A DNA stretch of 64,000 nt from VAZQ01 sp963807865 (GTDB taxonomy: Bacteria > Pseudomonadota > Alphaproteobacteria > Rhizobiales > Xanthobacteraceae), in NCBI GenBank assembly GCA_963807865.1, contig CAWEDK010000018.1, positions 124,001 through 188,000 on the forward strand. Reading direction: 5' to 3'. Every line of letters starts with the position of its first letter. The first letter of the stretch is position 1. Both the position numbers and the translations under genes were made by a program. Positions 29,917 through 39,092 of the stretch are shown piece by piece. Below the pieces are notes generated by a model, which did no database searches, was not told the origin of the DNA, and saw nothing but the letters and a program-made list of their open reading frames with translations.

Positions 29917-30252
29917 ATGACCTACGTCGTCAACGAAAATTGTATTAAGTGCAAGTACATGGACTGCGTCGAGGTCTGCCCCGTGGACTGTTTCTACGAG
30001 GGCGAAAACATGCTGGTGATCCATCCTGACGAGTGCATCGATTGCGGGGTGTGCGAGCCGGAATGCCCGGTCGAAGCAATCAAGCCCGATACCGAGGCCG
30101 GCCTCGAAGAATGGCTCACGCTCAACGCCGATTTCGCGAAGATCTGGCCCAACATCACCGCGAAAAAAGAGCCGCCGGCGGACGCGAAGGAGTGGGATGG
30201 CAAGCCGGGCAAGAAGAAGTTTTTCTCGCCCGAGGGCGGTTCCGGCGACTGA
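29917..30252 (+). CDS. fdxA: 7Fe (3Fe-4S/4Fe-4S) ferredoxin FdxA
   Basis: 111 residues, a low-potential electron carrier. The start MTYVVNENCIKCKYMDCVEV gives a CxxCxxxxC pattern for the 3Fe-4S cluster with a following CP. The second set is CIDCGVCEPECP for the 4Fe-4S cluster. The C-terminal extension has LTLNADFAKIWPNI and GKPGKKKFF, typical of alphaproteobacterial FdxA. It lies between the S4 gene and carD, a conserved order. Confidence 0.95.
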   Translation: MTYVVNENCIKCKYMDCVEVCPVDCFYEGENMLVIHPDECIDCGVCEPECPVEAIKPDTEAGLEEWLTLNADFAKIWPNITAKKEPPADAKEWDGKPGKKKFFSPEGGSGD

Positions 30253-30459
30253 TTGTTCGTTGCCCGCTTGACGCGTTGAAGCCGCGCCAAAGCGCTTTCG
30301 AAGCGCACGTTGCTCGTTTCATTTCGCGACGGTTCGCTTTCCGGCATATTGATGCGGACGCGCAATGGCGCGCAGTCGTCGCGGTCACGCATTAACCAGC
30401 GGTGACAAAATTGTAATACAGAAATGCGCGAAATCAGACTTTTCGCATGCGGTAAAGCT

Positions 30460-30489
30460 TTGATTTCTGCTGAAAATGTGCTATATACT
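30460..30489 (+). promoter_or_regulatory. Strong sigma70-type promoter for carD
   Basis: TTGATT (30460-30465) and TATACT (30484-30489) are separated by 18 bp in a locally AT-rich stretch. Transcription would start near 30496, about 100 bp before the first possible carD start and 25 bp before a terminator-like hairpin. Confidence 0.6.
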
Positions 30490-30520
30490 TTGAAAATGAG
30501 CAAATCACCGCATCCGAGAC

Positions 30521-30547
30521 GCTCCCCGTTGGGAGCATATTTTTTCA
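30521..30547 (+). terminator. Terminator-like hairpin in the carD leader
   Basis: GCTCCC (30521-30526), loop CGTT, GGGAGC (30531-30536), then ATATTTTTTTC. It is a good intrinsic terminator on the plus strand. It could end fdxA readthrough, end a ~50-nt RNA made from the promoter at 30460, or act as an attenuator for carD. Confidence 0.7.
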
Positions 30548-30598
30548 GGGTGCTTCCGAGAAACCGTTAACTAGGGACGTGAGACCCACGTAAGTTCC

Positions 30599-31369
30599 GT
30601 GGCAGGAAAAACGCGCCATCGGCCCAAGAAGAGCACCGCCGTAACCCGGCGTTCCAAGAAGACCTCCGCCGGCGCTCGCCGGAGGGCATCGCCGGCTCCG
30701 CGCGCTGCAACGCGACGTGGGGCCCCCGTAGCCAAGGCGTCCGCCCCTCGCAGGCCGGATGAAGGAGCAACCCCTAGTATGACCGTCAAGAAGGCAACCC
30801 ATCAGCGCCAGGGATTCAAGACCGGCGAATATATCGTCTACCCGGCCCACGGCGTTGGCCAGATCCTCGCGATCGAGGAGCAGGAGGTTGCGGGCGCAAA
30901 GCTTGAGCTGTTCGTCATCAACTTCATCAAGGACAAGATGACGCTCCGAGTGCCGACCGCGAAGATCGTTTCCGTCGGCATGCGCAAGCTGGCCGAAGGT
31001 CCGGTGGTCAAGCGCGCACTCGAGACCCTCAAGGGCCGTGCCCGCGTCAAGCGGACGATGTGGTCGCGCCGCGCGCAGGAGTACGAGGCCAAGATCAATT
31101 CCGGCGACATCGTTGCGATCGCCGAAGTGGTGCGTGACCTGTTCCGTTCCGACACCCAGCCTGAGCAGTCCTATTCGGAGCGGCAACTGTACGAAGCCGC
31201 GCTCGATCGGCTGTCGCGCGAGATTTCGGCGGTGCACCGCATCACCGAAACCGAAGCGGTGAAGGAGATCGAAGCGGCGCTCGCCAAGGGCCCGCGCCGC
31301 GGTCCCAAGCCGGCTGACGGCGAAGCCGAGCCGGAGGAAGACGCGGCAGTGGAGGAGGAAGCAGCCTGA
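30599..31369 (+). CDS. carD: CarD-family transcription regulator with basic N-terminal tail
   Basis: An RNA polymerase-binding regulator that stabilises open promoter complexes. The RNAP-interaction (Tudor-like) domain is FKTGEYIVYPAHGVGQILAI with LFVINFIKDKMTLRVPTAKI. The C-terminal DNA-binding helical domain has MWSRRAQEYEAKINSGDIVA and YEAALDRLSREISAV, with an acidic tail. The first ~60 residues from GTG 30599 are Lys/Arg/Ala/Pro-rich (RRSKKTSAGARRRASPAPRA), histone H1-like, as in some Bradyrhizobiaceae. An alternative start is ATG 30779 with an AAGGAG site. Ends before a strong terminator. Confidence 0.92.
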   Translation: MAGKTRHRPKKSTAVTRRSKKTSAGARRRASPAPRAATRRGAPVAKASAPRRPDEGATPSMTVKKATHQRQGFKTGEYIVYPAHGVGQILAIEEQEVAGAKLELFVINFIKDKMTLRVPTAKIVSVGMRKLAEGPVVKRALETLKGRARVKRTMWSRRAQEYEAKINSGDIVAIAEVVRDLFRSDTQPEQSYSERQLYEAALDRLSREISAVHRITETEAVKEIEAALAKGPRRGPKPADGEAEPEEDAAVEEEAA

Positions 31370-31399
31370 TCGGCTGGCCTCCCGCTTCAGAGATTGCAA

Positions 31400-31426
31400 A
31401 GCCCGGCGGAAACGCCGGGCTTTTTG
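31400..31426 (+). terminator. Intrinsic terminator after carD
   Basis: AGCCCGGCG (31400-31408), GAAA tetraloop, CGCCGGGCT (31413-31421), then TTTT. A perfect nine-pair stem. Confidence 0.92.
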
Positions 31427-31536
31427 CTGTTCAAGCCCGGTTAACCCTTTCCAGATGCAGGCGAAATGGTCCTCTCGGGTGCGCGCGGAATGGCAGGAAA
31501 TAGGCAAGCCTCGTCATAAATTAGCTCGCTTTACGA

Positions 31537-32364
31537 ATGCAATATCACTGCACACGGGGAGCTAAGCGCGAGGGGGAATGCGGGGGCAATCGAAGTCAAT
31601 TCGGCGCACGCGTGTGGATTTGTTGCGCCATGGTCGGAGCCGCGGGACTTGGTGGCTTGGTCGGCAGTTATATGTTCGATGCCGATCGGGTATCCGCGCA
31701 GGCATTAGCTAATTTCAAAGTGTCGGCGGCCGAGGCGGTTTCGTTCCGATTTCCAAACGACTGGCATGACGGCGAAGCAGAGGCGGAGTCGGCCACTGCG
31801 GCTGGCGAGCCGGCCGCGACGCCGGCCCGGTATGCGGTAGCCTCCGTCGGATCGGTTCCGGTGTCACTCAAGCCGCGGCCTCTCGCCGAGTCGATGGTGG
31901 CCAAGGCGACCGAAGAGGTTCCAGAAGTTCAACTTCCGCCGTGGGCCATGGCGACACCGACGCCGCTTCCGCCGCCCCGGCCGAAAATGGCCATGGCTGC
32001 CGCCACCGCAACGCCGGCGGCGACCACTGCGGCCCTGCAGGCGCCCGCGAAGCCCAAGCCGGTGATGCAATCCAACGCGGTGCTGAACGGTTCGCAGATC
32101 GCCAGCATCAAGCGGCGGCTCAATTTGACGCCCGACCAGGAACGCTACTGGCCCGCCGTCGAGGCCGAACTGCGCAAGATGGAATACAAGAAGGGTCCGA
32201 AGGGCGACACCCGCACAGCGTCGATCGATACGAGCAAGATGGACGTGCAGGGACTTCGCACCGCGGGTTTTCCTCTGGTCATGAGCTTCAACGACGACCA
32301 GAAGCGCGAACTGAAATCACTCGCCCATTTGCTGGGCCTGGAAAATGCGATGTCAGGATTTTAG
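31537..32364 (+). CDS. Membrane-anchored Pro/Ala-rich protein of unknown function
   Basis: 275 residues. An N-terminal membrane segment (VWICCAMVGAAGLGGLVGSY, residues ~27-46) is followed by a long Pro/Ala/Thr linker (~85-180) with PTPLPPPRPKMAMAA. The C-terminal helical domain has the pattern LTPDQERYWPAVEAELRKM, reminiscent of LTxxQ (Spy/CpxP-like) proteins, and ends KSLAHLLGLENAMSGF. It probably faces the periplasm. Flanked on both sides by near-identical terminators, so it is a single-gene unit. ATG 31537 is the likeliest start. Confidence 0.65.
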   Translation: MQYHCTRGAKREGECGGNRSQFGARVWICCAMVGAAGLGGLVGSYMFDADRVSAQALANFKVSAAEAVSFRFPNDWHDGEAEAESATAAGEPAATPARYAVASVGSVPVSLKPRPLAESMVAKATEEVPEVQLPPWAMATPTPLPPPRPKMAMAAATATPAATTAALQAPAKPKPVMQSNAVLNGSQIASIKRRLNLTPDQERYWPAVEAELRKMEYKKGPKGDTRTASIDTSKMDVQGLRTAGFPLVMSFNDDQKRELKSLAHLLGLENAMSGF

Positions 32365-32386
32365 CGTGAGAGCATGGGGAACTGAC

Positions 32387-32414
32387 AGCCCGGCGGTAAC
32401 GCCGGGCTTTTTTT
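32387..32414 (+). terminator. Intrinsic terminator after the Pro/Ala-rich membrane protein gene
   Basis: AGCCCGGCG (32387-32395), GTAA tetraloop, CGCCGGGCT (32400-32408), then a run of T. The stem is identical to the one after carD. Confidence 0.92.
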
Positions 32415-32457
32415 GCGCAAGGGTCTGAGAATGCGCGCCGACGTTTGATGCGTGCCG

Positions 32458-34089
32458 CTATGCGTTCATGTCGGGCGCGAGTGCCGGCTTGCCGCGAATG
32501 ATGTCGGACGCCTTCTCGGCGATCATCAGCACGCAGGCGTTGATGTGCGCGGAGACCAGGTCCGGCATGACCGATGCGTCGACCACCCGCAGCCGTTCCA
32601 CGCCACGCACGCGCAGTTCAGGGTCCGTCACCGTGTCCGGACCAATGCCCATCGCGCAGGTGCCGCAGGGGTGATGCGCGGTGATCGCGGTGCGCCGGAT
32701 GTACGCGTCGATCTCCGCGTCGGTCTTGACCCGCTCGCCCGGCGAGGTTTCGATCCCGCGGAATGGCTCCATCGCCTTCTGATAGGCGACGTCGCGCGCG
32801 CGCTTGAAGCCTTCACGCAATCGCGGCAGGTCGTTCGGCGCCGAGAAGAAATTGTAGAAGATTCGCGGCGGGTCCTTCGGGTTCACCGAACGCAATAGCA
32901 TTTCGCCGCGGCTGTCAGGATGCAGCAGTGTCGGACGGATGCCGTAGCCATCCGGATAGGCTGGGCGAATCAGCGGAAACCAGAGATGCGGTGCCGCCGG
33001 CGCGCCGCGGAACATGAATTCGATGTCCGGCACCGCAAGTTCCGGCCGCGTCTTGATGAAGGCGTGCAACCCGCCCGGCACACGGGTGCCAGGACCCGTT
33101 CCCAGAAAATATGCGCGCAGCATGCTGATCGCCATGCGGTCGAAGCGCATGTCATAACGAAAAACGCTCTCGTCGTGCCGCGCGAAGAAGATCATGACGG
33201 CGAGATGATCCTGCAGGTTCTTGCCGACCGGCAGATCGGCGACCGGCGTGATCCCCATGTCACGCAGCTGCCCGGCCGGCCCGATGCCCGACAGCATGAG
33301 CAGGGGCGGCGTATTGAACGCGCCGCCGGACAGGATCACCTCCTTGCCGGCATCGGCCCGCACGAGTTCGCCGCTTGCTTTGACATACTCGACGCCGGTC
33401 GCGGACGTGCCCTTGGTCAGCACGCGCGTGGCGAATGCGCCGGTCTCGACCGTCAGGTTGCCGCGCCCGCGCGCCGGCTTCAGATAGGCGGTCGCGGCGG
33501 ACGAACGATAGCCGTCGCGGATGGTGTATTGGCCGCGTCCGAAGCCTTCCTGCTGTGTGCCGTTATAGTCCTTCGTGACCGGCATGCCGGCCTGCCGGGC
33601 AGCGTCGAGCCAGGCGTCGTAGACCGGGTCTTCGGTCTTCGCGAATTGCGTGCCGACCGGGCCGTCGCCGCCCCGCCACGGATCGGCGCCGTTCTCCCAG
33701 GTCTCGGTCCGCTTGAAGTACGGCAGCACGTCGGCGTACGACCAGCCGAGTGCGCCCTTCTGCGCCCAGCGGTCGTAGTCGCCGCGGTGGCCGCGCGTGT
33801 AGGCCATGACGTTGATCGACGACGAGCCGCCCAGCACCTTGCCGCGCATCGCCTCGATGGTGCGGCCGTTCATGTTCGGCTCGGGCTCGGTGTGATAGCC
33901 CCAGTTGAACATCTCGTACTCGTGCATCTTGCCCATGCCGAGCGGGATGTGGATCAGCGGATTGCGGTCGCGCGGGCCGGCTTCCAGCAGCAGCACGCGC
34001 GCGGCGCCGTCCTCGCTCAGCCGGTTCGCCAGCACGCAACCGGCCGAACCCGCTCCCACGATGATGTAGTCGTAGCCTTGATTGCTCAT
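32458..34089 (-). CDS. GMC family FAD-dependent oxidoreductase (choline/alcohol dehydrogenase type)
   Basis: 543 residues. The N-terminal FAD-binding Rossmann motif is DYIIVGAGSAGCVLANRLSE. The GMC signatures are GKVLGGSSSINVMAYTRG and EVILSGGAFNTPPLLMLSGI. The catalytic His pair region is AITAHHPCGTCAMG, and the C-terminal Asn/His block is VSAHINACVLMIAEKASDII. It oxidises a primary alcohol or polyol; the substrate is unknown. Start ATG 34089. Upstream on the same strand is the decarboxylase-like gene, separated by a repeat, so the two may share a catabolic role. Confidence 0.92.
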   Translation of the reverse strand: MSNQGYDYIIVGAGSAGCVLANRLSEDGAARVLLLEAGPRDRNPLIHIPLGMGKMHEYEMFNWGYHTEPEPNMNGRTIEAMRGKVLGGSSSINVMAYTRGHRGDYDRWAQKGALGWSYADVLPYFKRTETWENGADPWRGGDGPVGTQFAKTEDPVYDAWLDAARQAGMPVTKDYNGTQQEGFGRGQYTIRDGYRSSAATAYLKPARGRGNLTVETGAFATRVLTKGTSATGVEYVKASGELVRADAGKEVILSGGAFNTPPLLMLSGIGPAGQLRDMGITPVADLPVGKNLQDHLAVMIFFARHDESVFRYDMRFDRMAISMLRAYFLGTGPGTRVPGGLHAFIKTRPELAVPDIEFMFRGAPAAPHLWFPLIRPAYPDGYGIRPTLLHPDSRGEMLLRSVNPKDPPRIFYNFFSAPNDLPRLREGFKRARDVAYQKAMEPFRGIETSPGERVKTDAEIDAYIRRTAITAHHPCGTCAMGIGPDTVTDPELRVRGVERLRVVDASVMPDLVSAHINACVLMIAEKASDIIRGKPALAPDMNA

Positions 34090-34119
34090 TTCAGTGATCC
34101 AGGCGGTGATAGTACGGTC

Positions 34120-34207
34120 GTCATCACCGGGCCGCCGCAACGCGGCGTGACCCGGTGATCCATCTTTTTCGAAGATGATGGATCGCCGGGTCAAGCCCGG
34201 CGATGAC
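34120..34207. repeat. Triple-hairpin intergenic repeat (rhizobial type)
   Basis: Three hairpins in a row: ATCACCGGG/CCCGGTGAT (34122-34159), CATCTTTTTCGAAGATG (34161-34178) and ATCGCCGGG-TCAAG-CCCGGCGAT (34182-34204). This form is widespread between genes in Bradyrhizobium relatives. It lies between the decarboxylase-like and GMC genes and may stabilise or end mRNA. Confidence 0.8.
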
Positions 34208-34231
34208 GGAATCAAGAGCAAGGGCGTCAGC

Positions 34232-35230
34232 TCACACATCGAGCGTACTCGCGGCGAACAGCTCGGACAGTGCGACACGCCGCGGCGCGAGCCCCTGCTC
34301 GTGCACGTACTGCGCGACGGTCTCCAGCACGGGGCGCGCAGCCTTGAAGCCGTAGGCGAGAGGATCGTTGGTGGCGAGCGTGCGGCGCGCGGCATCGTCG
34401 AGCAGGCCGGTCTCGAAGTACCAGTGCAAGTAGGACTGGCCGTAATGGGCGATCTCGGCCTTGGCGGCGACGAAGGCCGAATACAGATTGAGCGCGATCC
34501 ACGGATGCTGCTCGAGCAGCGAGCGCCGCACCACGACGGTGTGATTGATCGGAAACAGCCCGGTCTTGGCATAGTACCGGCGGCCTTCGGCGGCGGGATC
34601 GGGAAACAGGTGGCGCGTGACGGTCGAGACATCGACGGTGCTGCGGTCGACGAGATTCTTCTCTTGCAGATAGTGGATCGAGCCGTCGAGCTCGCCGCGC
34701 AGCAGCATCTCGCCCATGCTGGTGGTCGGCGGGATCTGGTTCACCCGCACGCCGTCCGGCGGAGTGAAGCCGGTAGCGCCGCCGTGGCTCTTGTCCGGAT
34801 TGCGTTCCATGAACCACTCGATCTCGCGAGGATGAACGCCGAACTCGTGCTGGAGCGCCCCGCGCGACCAGATCGCCCAGGTCTGCTGATATTCCGGCAC
34901 GCCGATGCGCTTGCCGCGCAAGTCCGCCGGCGTGGCGATACCGGAATCGGTGCGCACGATGATGCTGGTGTGGAAGAATCGCCGCATGGTGAACACCGGG
35001 ATCGCCACCCAGCGCGTATCGCCGCGCGCGGTCGAGATGATCAGCGACGACATCGACATCTCCGAGATGTCGAACTCGGCGAAGCGAAGCTGCCGCCAGA
35101 ACATCTCGGAGGGATGAATCATGGTGGGGATGAGCCTGATCCCCTGGGGGCCGACGCGCCCCTCCAGCAGCGGGCGCGTGCGCTCGTTGTCGGACAGCGC
35201 GATGCTGAGGTCGAGATGAGGTGCGGTCAT
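34232..35230 (-). CDS. 4,5-dihydroxyphthalate decarboxylase-like protein (substrate-binding-protein fold)
   Basis: 332 residues without a signal peptide. It begins MTAPHLDLSIALSDNERTRP and contains FDISEMSMSSLIIS, VAIPVFTMRRFFHTSIIV, PADLRGKRIGVPEYQQTWAI and WSRGALQHEFGV, the pattern of the Pht5/OhpD-type 4,5-dihydroxyphthalate decarboxylase family, built on an NMT1/THI5-like binding-protein fold. The lack of an export signal favours a cytoplasmic enzyme over an ABC receptor. The true substrate may differ. Start ATG 35230. Confidence 0.75.
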   Translation of the reverse strand: MTAPHLDLSIALSDNERTRPLLEGRVGPQGIRLIPTMIHPSEMFWRQLRFAEFDISEMSMSSLIISTARGDTRWVAIPVFTMRRFFHTSIIVRTDSGIATPADLRGKRIGVPEYQQTWAIWSRGALQHEFGVHPREIEWFMERNPDKSHGGATGFTPPDGVRVNQIPPTTSMGEMLLRGELDGSIHYLQEKNLVDRSTVDVSTVTRHLFPDPAAEGRRYYAKTGLFPINHTVVVRRSLLEQHPWIALNLYSAFVAAKAEIAHYGQSYLHWYFETGLLDDAARRTLATNDPLAYGFKAARPVLETVAQYVHEQGLAPRRVALSELFAASTLDV

Positions 35231-35423
35231 GCAAGGCTCGTCTGATGGATCGCCGCTTCCTGGACACTGAACCTGCTCAGAAGGAGGGGCGGCGGGATAT
35301 CGTGTGCACGAAGTGTTCGGGCTGGCCACCGAGCGGCGGCAATTCTTGCATGTTCGTGATTCCCGCCCTCAGCGTCGGCGCGGCCCGAAAAACCGCCGGC
35401 CTGTTGTTGTTTTGCCGCACTCA

Positions 35424-35492
35424 AATGTCCGGATCCGAAGTTCGCATTATTCCGCGGCAATCTCATCTGCGGACTTCTGAACCGCCACACTA
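35424..35492. repeat. Chimeric palindromic repeat, related to the 12.1-12.3 kb elements
   Basis: The left half TGTCCGGATCCGAAGTTCGC matches the arm of the element at 12135. The right half TGCGGACTTCTGAACCGCCA (35468-35487, ending CACTA at 35492) matches the arm of the one at 12222. The two halves do not pair with each other. The rest of 35231-35777 holds no gene and should contain the tpsB promoter. Confidence 0.75.
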
Positions 35493-35777
35493 GGAGCGGG
35501 GTTGTGGCCGCGCAACGCCAAAGCGGACGTCAATTCCGCGCGTCCGGCATGACATGAAGCATGCGTGGCGTACGCCCGCCGCGCCGGTGTGGCATCGCGC
35601 GCACGCCTGCGGAATCTTTTCGGCCGTGCGTTTGGCGCGCTGAAAATTGCCGCAATCGGCCAGCGCCGCCAACTGTGTGACCTTATTGAAACAATTGAGA
35701 AATTGCCGCTGACGGCCGGTTGGCGCGGAGGCTTTCGCCGGATAGGGTTGCAGGCTGCGAGAGTTCGGAGTTCGGAG

Positions 35778-37517
35778 ATGTTCGCCGGCTTGTGCCGACT
35801 TTTGGCGGTGTGTGCGATGGTCGGCGTTTCGTTCGCCGCCGTCGCGCAAGTGATTCCGCCGAGCGAACTTCCCGGCCGCGAGCGCGAACGCTTCACCACG
35901 TATCCGTCGATCCCGACTGACACTGCGGGAACGCCAACGGTCGGGCTGCCGAGCGCTGCGCCACCGCCCGGCGCCGCCGCCGTCACGATCGTCATTCGCG
36001 ACGTTCAGGTCACCGGCTCGACAGTCTATTCGCCGGCTGAACTGGCGCAGTACTACGCCGAGTTTATTGGCCGCAAGGTGCCGCTCACCGTCGTGTACGA
36101 CATCGCCCGGCGCATCACCGACCGCTACGGCGTCGACGGCTACGTGCTGTCGCGCGCTGTCATCGAGTCGCAGACGCTCGATCCCGCCGGCGCGGTGGTT
36201 CGGCTCCGCATCGTCGAAGGTTATGTCGACAACGTCGTGTGGCCGAAGGAGGTGCTGAAGTATCGCGACCTGTTCTCCGAATACGCCGCGAAGATCATGG
36301 CTGAGCGGCCCATTAACCTGTTCACGATCGAGCGCTATCTCCTGCTTGCCGGCGACCTGCCGGGCCTGCGGCTCGTGAACCGGCTGGTGCCGTCCAGGAA
36401 CTCATCCCGGCGCCGGAACGCTCATCGTCGAGGTCACCGAGAAGCCGGTCGATGCGCTGGCGCGGGTCGACAATCTCGGCACCGAGGCGCGCGGACCGTT
36501 GCAGTTCCTCGGCAGCGTGAGCTTCAAGAATCCGTTCCGGATTCACGATGCCTGGACGTTCACCTACGCGGCGACCTACCAGACCAAGGAATTGCAATAC
36601 GTCGTCCGGCAACTATCGCCAGGTGCTCAACAGCGAAGGGCTGTCGTTCTACACGTTCGGCGCCTACGGCTGGGGCCGGCCCGGAACGGTGCCGCTCGAA
36701 AGCATCAACTACCGAACCAAGAGCCTCGTGTTCGAGACCGGCCTGACGCAGCCGTTCGTGCGCACGCGCGAGCGCAACGTCAGCCTCACGGCGCTCTACT
36801 TCCAGTCCGACGACCAGAGCGAACTGACGTTTTCGCCGACCAGCCCGCTGCCGACTTTCGACCGGCTGCGCGGCTTCCGGCTGCGGCTGGAGGCCGACTG
36901 GGTGGACCCCTGGAGCGGCGTCAACCAGTTCTACGGCGTCTTCAGCCAGGGCATCCACGGGCTCGGCAGCACCAGCAACGACGATCCGTTCTCGTCACGG
37001 TACTTCGGCCGCGTGGACTTCAACAAGTTCGAAGCCAGTTACGCGCGCCTGCAGGCGCTGGGCGGCGGATATTCGTTCTTCGTGGCCGCGCTTGGCCAAT
37101 ATGCCGGTACTCCGCTGCTGTTTCCGGAGGTCTGCGGCTATGGCGGCCGGGTATTCGGCCGTGCCTACGATCCCTCGCAGTTGATCGGCGACCACTGCGC
37201 CGAAATCCTGGGCGAACTGCGCTACGACCTGCCCCCGCCGAGCCCGACTCATGTCGCAGGTGCAATTTTATCTCTATGCGGATCACGCCTGGCTCCGTAG
37301 TATGGCGCCGTTCACGGGCGGTTTTCCGCTCGGGGGCTTCGTGGGACCCTTTGGGACGGTCCCGACGACATTAGGCAACGTCAACGCAGCGTCGGCCGGG
37401 GGTGGACTTCGGCTTGGTTGGCTCAATGCCGTCACCGCGGACCTTTACGCCGTCAAGGCGATCGAGGGTCCGCGCGATGATTGGCGGTTCCGGTTCATCG
37501 TGACCAGCCGCTATTGA
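35778..37517 (+). CDS. Two-partner secretion outer-membrane transporter (ShlB/FhaC/TpsB), three frame breaks
   Basis: A TpsB pore that exports a large partner protein across the outer membrane. A signal peptide (MFAGLCRLLAVCAMVGVSFA) precedes a Pro-rich linker and POTRA domains (VTIVIRDVQVTGSTVYSPAE...GYVLSRAVIESQTLD...VRLRIVEGYVDNV). The 16-strand barrel ends FRFIVTSRY. One extra base near 36400, G 36604 and A 37247 break the frame; corrected joins read YVSGNYRQVLNSEG and PPPSPLMSQVQFYLYADHAW. No TpsA gene is next to it; a subtilase gene follows 34 bp later. Confidence 0.85.
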
Positions 37518-37551
37518 GGGACGCTGACATGACCGATCGCACATCCGTCAA

Positions 37552-39078
37552 TTGTTCCGGCGCTGGGCTCCACTGCTGGCCGCGGTTCTGCTTGGCACGC
37601 TGCGGATGCACGAGCGCCAGCGAAGCGCGCAGACCATACTGCTGCTGAAGTCCAGTGCCGGCCCGACGATTCGAATTCCATCCGAACGCCGGCGTCGCGC
37701 CCCAGATGGGCGTGCTGCGGAATCTCACCGACCCGACGATCATCAACATTCTGCCGGGCAAGGTGGTCAATCGCGACGCCTTCAACAGGCCGCCGCAGCA
37801 GCCGAACCTCCAGATTCTCGGCCAGCAGGACGGCCAGAATGGTCAAAACGGCCAACTGGTCAGCCCGGCCGGCCCGGTACGCCAGGCGTCACCCACATCC
37901 CCGGCATGCCGCCGGTCGGCGAGACCCGCTTCGTGCCGGACCAGGTGCTGGTGGTCAGCCGAGGTCCGCTGACGCAGCAGGTGCTCGACCGTGATCGCCG
38001 CAGTTCGGCTTGACGCTGATCGAGCAGCAGAGCCTGCACTATCGCGGGCTGTACATCTATGAATTCCGCATCAACGACCTCAGCACGATGTCGGTCCGGG
38101 ATGCGATCCGCCTGTTGCACGGCGCCAATCTCGCCAACGTCCCGCTGATCCAGCCGAACTATCTGTTCCTGGTGGGGCAGCAGTCGCAACGGCCGGCGCC
38201 GGCGGCGGCGAACCAGACGCAGCAAGGCGACGCCGCGCAATACATCGTCGAGAAACTGAAGCTCGGCGACGTTCATCGCCTGGCCACCGGCAACAACGTC
38301 ATCATCGCGGTGATCGATTCGGAGATCGACGCCGGCCATCCCGATCTTGCCGGCGTGGTGCGGCAGCGCTTCAGCGCCGTCGGTCCCGAGCCGCCGCATC
38401 CGCACGGTACCGGCATGGCGGGCGCGATCGCGTCGCGTCAGAAGCTCGTCGGTATCGCGCCGAATGCGCGGCTGCTCGCCGTGCACGCCTTCTCCAGCAA
38501 GGCGGCGACCGCGGAGAGCACGACGTTCCAGATCCTCAAGGGCATCGACTGGTCGGTGCTGCAGGGCGCGCGCATCATCAACATGAGCTTCGCCGGGCCG
38601 CGCGACCCGTCGCTCGAGCGCGCCCTCAAGGCGGCCTACGACCGCAACGTCGTGCTGGTCGCAGCCGCCGGCAATGCCGGGCCGAAATCGCCGCCGCTGT
38701 TTCCGGGCGCCGATCCGAACGTGATCGCGGTGACGGCGACCGATGTCGACGACAAGCTGTTCCCGGGCGCCAACCGCGGCCGCTACGTCGCAATCGCCGC
38801 ACCCGGCGTCGACATTCTGGTGCCGGCGCCGCAGGACGCCTACCAGCTCACCACCGGTACGTCGGTGGCGTCCGCCGAGGTGAGCGGCGTGGTGGCGCTG
38901 ATGCTGGAGCGCAATCCCAATCTGCGGCCGGCCGACGTGCGAAGGATCCTGACATCGACGGCGCGACGCCTCGGCACCGCCACGCGCGACGACAATTTCG
39001 GTTACGGGTCTGGTCGATCCGCTGAAGGCCATGCAGGCCGCCGGCCCGCGGGTCAGCAGCGTCGCACCTCGGCGCTGA
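37552..39078 (+). CDS. Secreted S8 (subtilisin-like) serine peptidase, multiple frame breaks
   Basis: A subtilase with the catalytic Asp in IIAVIDSEIDAGHPD, His in HPHGTGMAGAIAS, the oxyanion Asn in VAAAGNAGPKSPP and Ser in TTGTSVASAEVSG. The N-terminus (RWAPLLAAVLLGTL) looks like a signal peptide, then a Gln/Asn/Pro-rich segment (QDGQNGQNGQL) and an inhibitor-like propeptide (RFVPDQVLVVSRG...GLTLIEQQSL). Extra bases are inferred near 37600 and 37880, at 37990, at 38000 and within 39006-39008; corrected, it reads VLDVIAQFGLTLIEQ and ends GYGLVDPLKAMQAAGPRVSS. The start TTG 37552 is tentative. Probably co-transcribed with tpsB. Confidence 0.85.
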
Positions 39079-39092
39079 TCGGCCGCGCCTCG

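Noticed and set aside
31400..32414. Identical terminator stems as a mobile repeat
   Set aside because: GC-rich nine-pair stems with GNRA loops followed by T-runs are ordinary terminators; no sequence beyond the stem is shared.
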